A stretch of 21,080 bases of DNA from NCBI GenBank assembly GCA_050329575.1, contig JBHJOP010000007.1, positions 1-21,080 on the forward strand, in the 5' to 3' direction. The position numbers and the translations under genes are program-made. This document shows, one piece after another, positions 16,161-21,080 of the stretch; position 1 is the first letter of the stretch, and each line of letters opens with the position of its first letter. The notes beneath the pieces are model-generated. The model searched no databases. It was not told where the DNA came from and saw only the letters and a list, made by a program, of their open reading frames with translations. This DNA comes from JAUXFS01 sp050329575 (GTDB lineage Bacteria > Pseudomonadota > Alphaproteobacteria > Rhodospirillales > Defluviicoccaceae).

Positions 16161-16176
16161 GCAAATTGTGCATTGC
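16161..16176. repeat. Inverted repeat GCAA-N8-TTGC in the ecm/ccr region
   Basis: GCAAATTGTGCATTGC has 4-bp inverted ends around an 8-bp centre. It overlaps the candidate -35 of ccr at 16173, so a bound protein would affect that promoter. TTGC/GCAA half-sites resemble those reported for short-chain-acyl-CoA-type regulators such as RamB, but the match is too short to name a regulator. Confidence 0.35.
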
Positions 16177-16201
16177 GAAGAAAGGCTCAAACCGCTACAA
16201 G
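16173..16201 (+). promoter_or_regulatory. Candidate sigma-70-type promoter of ccr
   Basis: TTGCGA (16173-16178), a 17-bp spacer, and TACAAG (16196-16201) each match 4 of 6 consensus bases at ideal spacing. Transcription would start near 16208, leaving a leader of about 145 bases before ccr. Confidence 0.45.
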
Positions 16202-16209
16202 GTAAAGCT

Positions 16210-16222
16210 CCCACTTTGTGGG
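16210..16222. repeat. Palindrome CCCAC-TTT-GTGGG
   Basis: A perfect 5-bp inverted repeat with a 3-base centre at the predicted start of the ccr transcript. It could be an operator or a 5'-end hairpin that protects the message. Confidence 0.35.
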
Positions 16223-16294
16223 TGGCTATCGATCTCTCTCGCCGTGGCGCGGTCGCCAAGGGCGATCATGTTAAGCCCGGGGGCGGGTGGGTGA

Positions 16295-16311
16295 AAGCGG
16301 TTTCGCCGCTT
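16295..16311 (+). promoter_or_regulatory. Leader hairpin upstream of ccr
   Basis: AAGCGG (16295-16300) pairs with CCGCTT (16306-16311) around a TTTCG loop, 43 bases before the ccr ATG. It does not cover the ribosome-binding site GGAGGG at 16343-16348. Role unknown. Confidence 0.35.
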
Positions 16312-16354
16312 CGAAAACGGTTTCTTTTGTTCTGACGCTTGCGGAGGGAAAACC

Positions 16355-18112
16355 ATGACGAAAGAGCTCTACGACATCGCCGAAGCACCGCCGCTCGGTG
16401 TTGTGCCGAAGAAAATGCACGCTTGGCTCATCCGCGAAGAACGGTTCGGCCAGCCCACCCAGGCGTTCCAGAAGGAAGTCGTCGACGTCCCCGACATCGC
16501 CGACGACGACGTGCTCGTCTACGTGATGGCCGCCGGCATCAACTACAACAACGTCTGGGCCGGGCTCGGCATTCCGGTCAACGTCATCAAGGCGCGCCAG
16601 AAGGCCGGGGAGAAGGAAGACTTCCACATCGGCGGCAGCGACGCGTCCGGAATCGTCTACAAGGCCGGCAAGGACGTCAAGAACGTCAAGGTCGGCGACG
16701 AGGTCATCATCCACTGCGGCAAGTGGAGCCGCGACTGCCCGTGGGTCAAGGCCGGCAACGACCCGATGTATTCGCCGACCTTCCGGATCTGGGGTTACGA
16801 GACCAACTTCGGCAGCTTCGCCCAGTTCACCCTCGTCCAGGCCCATCAGTGCATGCCGAAACCGAAGCACATGTCGTGGGAGGAGGCGGCCGCCTATACC
16901 CTGGTCGCCGCCACCGCCTGGCGGATGCTGCACGGCTGGCCCGAACACAAGATGAAGCCGGGCGATCCGGTGCTGATCTGGGGTGGCGCCGGCGGGCTCG
17001 GCTCGATGGCGATCCAGATCGTCAAGGCGGCCGGCGCGGTCCCGATCGCTGTCGTCTCCGGCGACGACAAGTTCGACTACTGCATGAAGCTGGGGGCCAA
17101 GGGCTGCATCAACCGCAAGAACTTCGATCACTGGGGGATGCTGCCGCACTGGAAGGACTCGGTCGGCTACGCCAACTGGCTGAAGGGGGTCCGCGCGTTC
17201 GGCTCGGCGCTCTGGGAGGTGCTGGGCGACAAGCGACAACCGACGATCGTCTTCGAGCACCCGGGCGAGTCCACCATCCCGACCTCGATGTTCGTCTGCG
17301 AGACCGGCGGCATGGTGGTGATCTGCGCCGGCACCACCGGCTACAACGCCACCGTCGACCTGCGCTACCTGTGGATGCGGCAGAAGCGGGTCCAGGGCTC
17401 CCACTTCGCCAACGACGACCAGTCCTACGCCATGAACAAGCTGGCGCTCAAGGGCCAGCTCGACCCGTGTCTGTCGAAGACCTTCCCCTGGGACGATGGA
17501 ATCCCGGCCGCGCACCAGTTGATGCACGACAACCAGCATCCGCACGGCAACATGGCGGTGCTGGTCGGCGCCGCCGACTTCGATCTCGGCCGGAGCGCGA
17601 AGAGCCCGGTCGGCTACGAGTCGCCGTCGCTGCCGGAAGGCGACACCCACGACACGCCGCATCCGTATCCGTTGTCGATCCCGCTGCCGGAGGTCGCCGG
17701 CGGCGAGGACATCAAGATCGTCGACGACGGCACCAAGGTTCGCGATCGCATGCACCGCGGCTTCATCTCCTGCGCCAAGGGCGACAGCCTCGGTGATGCC
17801 GGCAAGACGATGGTCGACCACAATATCCACGCCCTGGTGGTGGTCGAGAACGACGCGCTGGTGGGTGTCCTGTCGATGACCGACATCGTGCTCGCCCGTC
17901 AGGGCCGCTCGATCGAAGAGGCGCGGGCGCTGCTGGTCGCCGACTGGATGACCGAGGGGTTCTCCGCCATCGACGTCGATGCGCCGATGTCGGAGGCGAT
18001 CACGACGATGATGAAGCAGCGCATTCACCGGCTGATCGTGACGGAGAAGAACAAGCCGGTCGGCGTGCTGTCGATGACCGACATCGTCAAGCAGGCCATT
18101 GCGGCGGAGTGA
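16355..18112 (+). CDS. ccr: Crotonyl-CoA carboxylase/reductase fused to a C-terminal CBS domain pair
   Basis: Ccr reductively carboxylates crotonyl-CoA with NADPH and CO2 to (2S)-ethylmalonyl-CoA, the committing step of the EMC pathway. Residues 1 to about 415 match ordinary Ccr from end to end: GINYNNVWAGLG (Asn63-Asn66), IWGYETNFGSFAQF with Glu149, the nucleotide-binding loop GGAGGLGSMAIQ, VFEHPGE, QGSHFAN with His350, and NMAVLV at 399-404. The NYN, Glu and His positions correspond to the known CO2-binding pocket. Ordinary Ccr ends shortly after NMAVLV, at about 430 residues. Here a Pro-rich linker (about 415-457) leads into two CBS repeats (about 458-520 and 527-585). Each ends in VGVLSMTDIV and carries S-x-x-D (Ser507/Asp510, Ser573/Asp576), the ribose-contacting motif of adenosyl-ligand-binding CBS pairs. 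No stop or frame change separates the parts. Ribosome-binding site GGAGGG, 6-base spacer. Allosteric control by a nucleotide is inferred. Confidence 0.95.
   Translation: MTKELYDIAEAPPLGVVPKKMHAWLIREERFGQPTQAFQKEVVDVPDIADDDVLVYVMAAGINYNNVWAGLGIPVNVIKARQKAGEKEDFHIGGSDASGIVYKAGKDVKNVKVGDEVIIHCGKWSRDCPWVKAGNDPMYSPTFRIWGYETNFGSFAQFTLVQAHQCMPKPKHMSWEEAAAYTLVAATAWRMLHGWPEHKMKPGDPVLIWGGAGGLGSMAIQIVKAAGAVPIAVVSGDDKFDYCMKLGAKGCINRKNFDHWGMLPHWKDSVGYANWLKGVRAFGSALWEVLGDKRQPTIVFEHPGESTIPTSMFVCETGGMVVICAGTTGYNATVDLRYLWMRQKRVQGSHFANDDQSYAMNKLALKGQLDPCLSKTFPWDDGIPAAHQLMHDNQHPHGNMAVLVGAADFDLGRSAKSPVGYESPSLPEGDTHDTPHPYPLSIPLPEVAGGEDIKIVDDGTKVRDRMHRGFISCAKGDSLGDAGKTMVDHNIHALVVVENDALVGVLSMTDIVLARQGRSIEEARALLVADWMTEGFSAIDVDAPMSEAITTMMKQRIHRLIVTEKNKPVGVLSMTDIVKQAIAAE
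17870..18087 (+). repeat. 20-bp direct repeat marking the two CBS units of ccr
   Basis: The same 20 bases (beginning CTGTCGATGACC) occur at 17870-17889 and 18068-18087, encoding LSMTDIV at the end of each CBS unit. Identity at third positions as well as protein level suggests either recent duplication/gene conversion or strong codon bias. Confidence 0.7.
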
Positions 18113-18134
18113 CCGGACCCCATAACTTGGTTGT

Positions 18135-18163
18135 GCCCTCCCGCCGCGTGACCGCGGGAGGGC
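18135..18163 (+). terminator. Strong hairpin after ccr (no T-run)
   Basis: GCCCTCCCGC (18135-18144) and GCGGGAGGGC (18154-18163) form a perfect 10-bp stem with a 9-base loop, 22 bases after the ccr stop. No T-run follows, so it may limit 3' decay or cause partial termination rather than full termination before mcd. Confidence 0.5.
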
Positions 18164-18176
18164 CTGGCCCCATTCG

Positions 18177-18197
18177 AAGGGCGGTTCGGCCGCCCTT
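18177..18197 (+). repeat. Second hairpin in the ccr-mcd gap
   Basis: AAGGGCGG (18177-18184) and CCGCCCTT (18190-18197) form a perfect 8-bp stem with a TTCGG loop, 13 bases after the first hairpin. Two stacked stems between co-oriented pathway genes fit an mRNA processing or stability element. Confidence 0.45.
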
Positions 18198-18258
18198 GAG
18201 ATCCAAGTCGGGGGCCGGAGCGATCCGGCCCTTGGCGTTCCGATGGAGGGAACACGCC

Positions 18259-19929
18259 ATGGATGCCGCCACCGAAACCCAGAGCCCGGTGCTGCCGAAC
18301 CTCATCCCCACCTGTCTCGACGCCCTCAACGCCGTGCAGCACCTGCTGGTCGAGGTGCGCAAGGGCGTGTCCGCGAAGGTCATCCACGGCGGCCGGCTCG
18401 ACGCCGACCTCCTCGACCGCGAGCAGTTCGCCGCCCACGGCTATGCGTGGTTGGCGACCTACGTCGGTGGGCTGCAACAGATGCTGGTGTGGGCCGAACG
18501 GCTGGAGGCCGCCGGCAAGTTGAGCGAGATGGAAGCGCTGATGCTGCAGGCCGCGTTCGGCGAATACCTGTCGCAGATCGTCGGCGGCATCCCGATGTCG
18601 CAGGTCGAGATGGTGCGCCCGCGGGACATGGGCGTCTCCGACGACGTCATCCACGCCTTCTACACACCGGCGGTCACCACCCTGATCATCAACGGCCATA
18701 CCGACGCCGTCCGCATGGTGATCGCCCGCCACATCGGCGAGGGGCATTTCGGCGAGCTCGGGCTCGACGAGGATCTGACCATGATCCGCGACCAGTTCCG
18801 GCGCTGGAGCGAGGAGAAGGTGGTCCCGTTCGCCCACGGCTGGCACGCGCGCGACGAATTGATCCCGATGGAGATCATCGAGGAGATGGCCGAGCTCGGC
18901 GTCTTCGGGCTGACCATCCCGGAGGAATTCGGCGGCCTCGGCATGGGCAAGATGGCGATGTGCGTGGTCACCGAGGAACTCAGCCGCGCCTACATCGGCG
19001 TCGGGTCGCTGGGCACCCGGTCCGAGATCGCCGCCGAACTGATCCGCCTCGGCGGCACCGACGACCAGAAGGCCCACTACCTGCCGAAGCTGGCGTCGGG
19101 CGAGATCCTGCCGACCGCCGTGTTCACCGAGCCCAACACCGGATCCGATCTCGGCTCGCTGCGCACCCGCGCCGTCCGCGACGGCGACGTCTACAGGATC
19201 ATCGGCAACAAGACCTGGATCACCCATGCGGCGCGGACCGACATGATGACCCTGCTCGCCCGCACCAATCCCGACGAGAAGGGCTACAAGGGACTCAGCA
19301 TGTTCCTCGCCGAAAAGCCGCGCGGGACCGACGACGATCCGTTCCCGGCCGCCAACATGACCGGCGGCGAGATCGAGGTGCTCGGCTATCGCGGCATGAA
19401 GGAATACGAGCTCGGCTTCGACGGCTTCGAGGTGCCCGCCGACAACCTGCTCGGACGCAGCGAAGGCAACGGCTTCAAGCAGCTGATGGCGACCTTCGAG
19501 AGTGCCCGCATCCAGACCGCGGCGCGCGCCGTCGGGGTCGCCCAGAGCGCGATGGAGATCGGCCTCAAGTACGCCCAGGAACGGATCCAGTTCGGGCGCC
19601 CGATCCTCGCGTTCCCGCGGGTCGCCGGCAAGCTGGCGTGGATGGCGGTGGAGACGATGATCGCCCGCCAGCTCTCCTACGACTCGGCGCGTGAGAAGGA
19701 CTCCGATCGGCGCTGCGACATCGAGGCCGGGATGGCCAAGCTGCTCGCCGCCCGGGTCGCCTGGAGCAACGCCGACAACGCCCTGCAGATCCACGGCGGC
19801 AACGGCTACGCCCTCGAGTATCCGATCTCGCGGGTGCTGTGCGACGCCCGCATCCTCAACATCTTCGAGGGCGCGGCGGAGATCCAGGCGCAGGTGATCG
19901 CCCGCGGGCTGATGTCGGCGCGCAACTGA
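18259..19929 (+). CDS. mcd: (2S)-Methylsuccinyl-CoA dehydrogenase
   Basis: Mcd oxidises (2S)-methylsuccinyl-CoA to mesaconyl-CoA in the EMC pathway and passes electrons through FAD to ETF. The 556-residue product is longer than ordinary acyl-CoA dehydrogenases (about 380-400). It has the extra N-terminal part (about 1-165, helical, with HGYAWLATYVGGLQQM) that is typical of Mcd. The dehydrogenase proper follows: FGLTIPEEFGGLG, TEPNTGSDLGSL (FAD/substrate loop), KTWITHAARTD, ALQIHGGNGY, and NIFEGAAEIQAQVIAR with the likely catalytic base Glu537. The start ATG has GGAGGG at 18245-18250. The neighbours ccr, ecm and etfB support this assignment over a general acyl-CoA dehydrogenase. The gene is intact. 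Confidence 0.95.
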   Translation: MDAATETQSPVLPNLIPTCLDALNAVQHLLVEVRKGVSAKVIHGGRLDADLLDREQFAAHGYAWLATYVGGLQQMLVWAERLEAAGKLSEMEALMLQAAFGEYLSQIVGGIPMSQVEMVRPRDMGVSDDVIHAFYTPAVTTLIINGHTDAVRMVIARHIGEGHFGELGLDEDLTMIRDQFRRWSEEKVVPFAHGWHARDELIPMEIIEEMAELGVFGLTIPEEFGGLGMGKMAMCVVTEELSRAYIGVGSLGTRSEIAAELIRLGGTDDQKAHYLPKLASGEILPTAVFTEPNTGSDLGSLRTRAVRDGDVYRIIGNKTWITHAARTDMMTLLARTNPDEKGYKGLSMFLAEKPRGTDDDPFPAANMTGGEIEVLGYRGMKEYELGFDGFEVPADNLLGRSEGNGFKQLMATFESARIQTAARAVGVAQSAMEIGLKYAQERIQFGRPILAFPRVAGKLAWMAVETMIARQLSYDSAREKDSDRRCDIEAGMAKLLAARVAWSNADNALQIHGGNGYALEYPISRVLCDARILNIFEGAAEIQAQVIARGLMSARN

Positions 19930-19956
19930 ACCCGCCGCCGGGGACGCGTCGCCGAA

Positions 19957-19994
19957 CGGGCCCGGGGTTATTTTGTTCAAGACCTCCGGGCCCG
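19957..19994 (+). repeat. Inverted repeat with 20-base loop after mcd
   Basis: CGGGCCCGG (19957-19965) and CCGGGCCCG (19986-19994) can pair as a 9-bp stem around a T-rich loop (TTATTTTG). Each arm is also nearly self-complementary. It fills most of the 84-90 bp between mcd and the next gene. Possible RNA stability element or partial terminator. Confidence 0.4.
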
Positions 19995-20019
19995 GGGGCG
20001 CTAACATGAGGGAATGTCC

Positions 20020-20211
20020 GTGATCCTTCCCTATCTGCTCGGTCTCACCATGCTGGCGACGGTCGGCGTGCTGTTCGCCGGCATCGTCTCGTTCGCGTTC
20101 GGCCGCAAAGGGAACGCGAGGAACGCCACCCGGCTGATGGCGGCGCGGGTCGCCCTGCAGGGGCTGGCGGTGGCGTTGTTCGGGGTGATGGTGCTGGCCT
20201 CGCTCGGCTGA
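20020..20211 (+). CDS. Twin transmembrane helix small protein (HIG1-like)
   Basis: The product is 63 residues from the GTG at 20020, or 65 from an ATG at 20014. The purine-rich GAGGGA at 20008-20013 directly touches the ATG but sits 6 bases before the GTG, so the GTG is better placed for initiation. Two hydrophobic helices are clear: LPYLLGLTMLATVGVLFAGIVSF-like residues 3-23, and ALQGLAVALFGVMVLASL near the C-terminus. They are joined by a short basic, polar hairpin (GRKGNARNATRLMAAR). This is the pattern of the alphaproteobacterial twin-helix proteins related to the HIG1 hypoxia-induced domain, thought to act in the inner membrane near respiratory complexes. It is commonly found beside cobalamin adenosyltransferase and etfBA. 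Direct function unknown. Confidence 0.85.
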   Translation: MILPYLLGLTMLATVGVLFAGIVSFAFGRKGNARNATRLMAARVALQGLAVALFGVMVLASLG

Positions 20212-20233
20212 CGAAGGGTGCCTGCGACACGCC

Positions 20234-20797
20234 ATGGTCACACTGACGAAAATCTACACCCGCGGCGGCGACAAGGGCGAAACGTCGCTCGGCGACGGCC
20301 GCCGGGTCGCCAAGTACCATCTGCGGGTGGCCGCCTACGGCACCGTCGACGAAACCAACGCCGTCGTCGGCCTCGCCCGGCTGCACACCGCGGGCGAGGC
20401 CGACGCGATGCTGGCCCGCATCCAGAACGACCTGTTCGATCTCGGGGCCGACCTGTGCACACCGGAAACCGGGCGCAAGGCGGAGGGCGCGCTGCGCATC
20501 GTCGATGCCCAGGTGGAACGCCTCGAGCGGGAGATCGACGCGATGAACGCCGGGCTGCAGCCGCTCTCCTCGTTCATCCTGCCCGGCGGCGCGCCGGCGG
20601 CGGCGCATCTGCACCTCGGCCGCACCGTGGCCCGCCGGGCCGAGCGGCTGATCTGCGAACTGGCCGAGAACGATCCCGTCAACCCGGCGGCGATCCGCTA
20701 CATCAACCGCCTCTCCGACCACCTGTTCGTCCTCGCCCGCCACCTCAACGACGAGGGCCGCGGCGACGTGCTGTGGGTCCCCGGCGGCAATCGCTAG
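20234..20797 (+). CDS. pduO: ATP:cob(I)alamin adenosyltransferase, PduO type
   Basis: This enzyme transfers the adenosyl group of ATP to cob(I)alamin, making adenosylcobalamin. The 187-residue product is standard length. It shows the N-terminal ATP-binding loop TRGGDKGETSLG (9-20), GTVDETNA (36-43), FILPGG (114-119), RTVARRAER (130-138, ATP-contacting Arg/Glu) and NRLSDHLF (158-165). This is the PduO/MMAB trimeric family, not the unrelated CobA/CobO type. Its coenzyme product is required by the mutase encoded at 14062-16068, which gives a direct functional reason for its place in this cluster. It starts 22 bp after the HIG1-like gene, with only a weak ribosome-binding site (AAGGG is 15 bases away), so translational coupling is possible. 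Confidence 0.94.
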   Translation: MVTLTKIYTRGGDKGETSLGDGRRVAKYHLRVAAYGTVDETNAVVGLARLHTAGEADAMLARIQNDLFDLGADLCTPETGRKAEGALRIVDAQVERLEREIDAMNAGLQPLSSFILPGGAPAAAHLHLGRTVARRAERLICELAENDPVNPAAIRYINRLSDHLFVLARHLNDEGRGDVLWVPGGNR

Positions 20798-20815
20798 GCC
20801 GTCCGTCTCCGCGCC

Positions 20816-20844
20816 TTGACCTCCGCGTTGCATGTCCTTACTGT
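20816..20844 (+). promoter_or_regulatory. Candidate promoter of etfB with TGCATGT direct repeats
   Basis: TTGACC (20816-20821), a 17-bp spacer, and TACTGT (20839-20844) form a plausible sigma-70-type promoter in the 176-bp gap before etfB. TGCATGT occurs twice (20829-20835 and 20844-20850, 15 bp apart), flanking the -10, and the ends TTGCA/TGCAA of the area are inverted. This suggests a regulator-binding site. Nothing else is seen in the gap. Confidence 0.4.
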
Positions 20845-20973
20845 GCATGTGCAACCGAAACGATCGGAACGGGCTGGGGGAAGGGCCTTTGATGTCAAGT
20901 GGTTGGCACTCGTTCGCGGCCGCACCCGACAGCCCTCCGGCACCCTCCTGGACAGAGAGCGCGCGGGTCATCC

Positions 20974-21080
20974 ATGAAACTCCTCGTCGCCGTTAAACGG
21001 GTCATCGACTACAACGTCAAAATCCGCGTCAAGGCGGACCACAGCGGGGTCGAGACCGCCAACGTCAAGATGTCCATGAA
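20974..21080 (+). CDS. etfB: Electron transfer flavoprotein beta subunit (partial, cut by window end)
   Basis: Only the first 35 codons are present. The N-terminus MKLLVAVKRVIDYNVKIRVK, followed by a Gly-Val-Glu-Thr and NVKMSMN-like continuation, is typical of EtfB. ETF carries electrons from acyl-CoA dehydrogenases to ETF-ubiquinone oxidoreductase; here the neighbour Mcd is a likely donor. The rest of the gene, and probably etfA, lie beyond the window. Confidence 0.92.
   Translation, partial: MKLLVAVKRVIDYNVKIRVKADHSGVETANVKMSM

Larger units (their letters stand above)
16069..16354. promoter_or_regulatory. Divergent ecm/ccr control region
   Basis: These 286 bp lie between the starts of two EMC pathway genes and are clearly more A/T rich in the middle (16140-16260) than the rest of the window. 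They hold a candidate ccr promoter, an inverted repeat overlapping its -35, a 13-bp palindrome near the predicted start of transcription, and a hairpin in the ccr leader (separate entries). CGGTTTC occurs twice at 16298-16304 and 16318-16324. No small gene is evident. Joint control of ecm and ccr from here is inference. Confidence 0.6.

Noticed and set aside
16271..18028. Minus-strand open frame of 585 codons opposite ccr
   Set aside because: Mirror of ccr with Asp/Val/Gly/Arg-rich sequence; no recognisable domain.
18113..18258. ccr-mcd gap as a riboswitch (for example cobalamin type)
   Set aside because: Only two simple hairpins are present; no B12-box-like conserved sequence or multi-helix architecture is visible.
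18025..20241. Minus-strand open frame of 738 codons opposite mcd
   Set aside because: Antisense shadow of mcd and neighbours; composition typical of reverse-frame translation of GC-rich genes.

Overview
This window is a very GC-rich, densely coding piece of chromosome (G/C-dominated third codon positions, most intergenic gaps under 200 bp). Gene content and gene order point to an alphaproteobacterium, probably of the Rhodospirillales type. The evidence is an ethylmalonyl-CoA (EMC) pathway cluster, a divergent argH/tlpA pair, a MutL with the endonuclease motif, and a twin-helix HIG1-like protein followed by a PduO-type cobalamin adenosyltransferase and etfB. I see no tRNA, rRNA, CRISPR array, insertion sequence or phage gene.

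Left part (1-6740, all minus strand): uvrD/pcrA-type helicase, prmA (overlapping it by 4 bp), pgi, mutL. These are housekeeping genes for DNA repair, ribosomal protein methylation and sugar phosphate metabolism. Middle part (7003-13805): a secreted HtrA-like PDZ protein whose three catalytic residues all appear to be replaced; argH (minus); a TlpA-like thioredoxin overlapping an endonuclease/exonuclease/phosphatase-fold protein; a small unrecognised protein with a near-consensus promoter and several inverted repeats; and a large M24 aminopeptidase P-like enzyme with an extra N-terminal segment.

Right part (14062-21080): an EMC cluster. Ethylmalonyl-CoA mutase (ecm/meaA, minus) is divergent from crotonyl-CoA carboxylase/reductase (ccr, plus). 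ccr is followed by (2S)-methylsuccinyl-CoA dehydrogenase (mcd), a small HIG1-like membrane protein, an ATP:cob(I)alamin adenosyltransferase and the start of etfB. These fit together: Ccr makes ethylmalonyl-CoA, Ecm (adenosylcobalamin-dependent) rearranges it to methylsuccinyl-CoA, Mcd oxidises that and passes electrons to ETF, and the adenosyltransferase makes the coenzyme Ecm needs.

The most notable observation is that Ccr, normally about 430 residues, here is 585 residues. It carries a C-terminal pair of CBS domains (a Bateman module), both with the S-x-x-D nucleotide-ribose motif. This suggests direct allosteric control of the CO2-fixing, NADPH-consuming entry step by an adenine nucleotide or related ligand. 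I do not recall a characterised Ccr of this architecture. The second notable item is the HtrA-like pseudoprotease.
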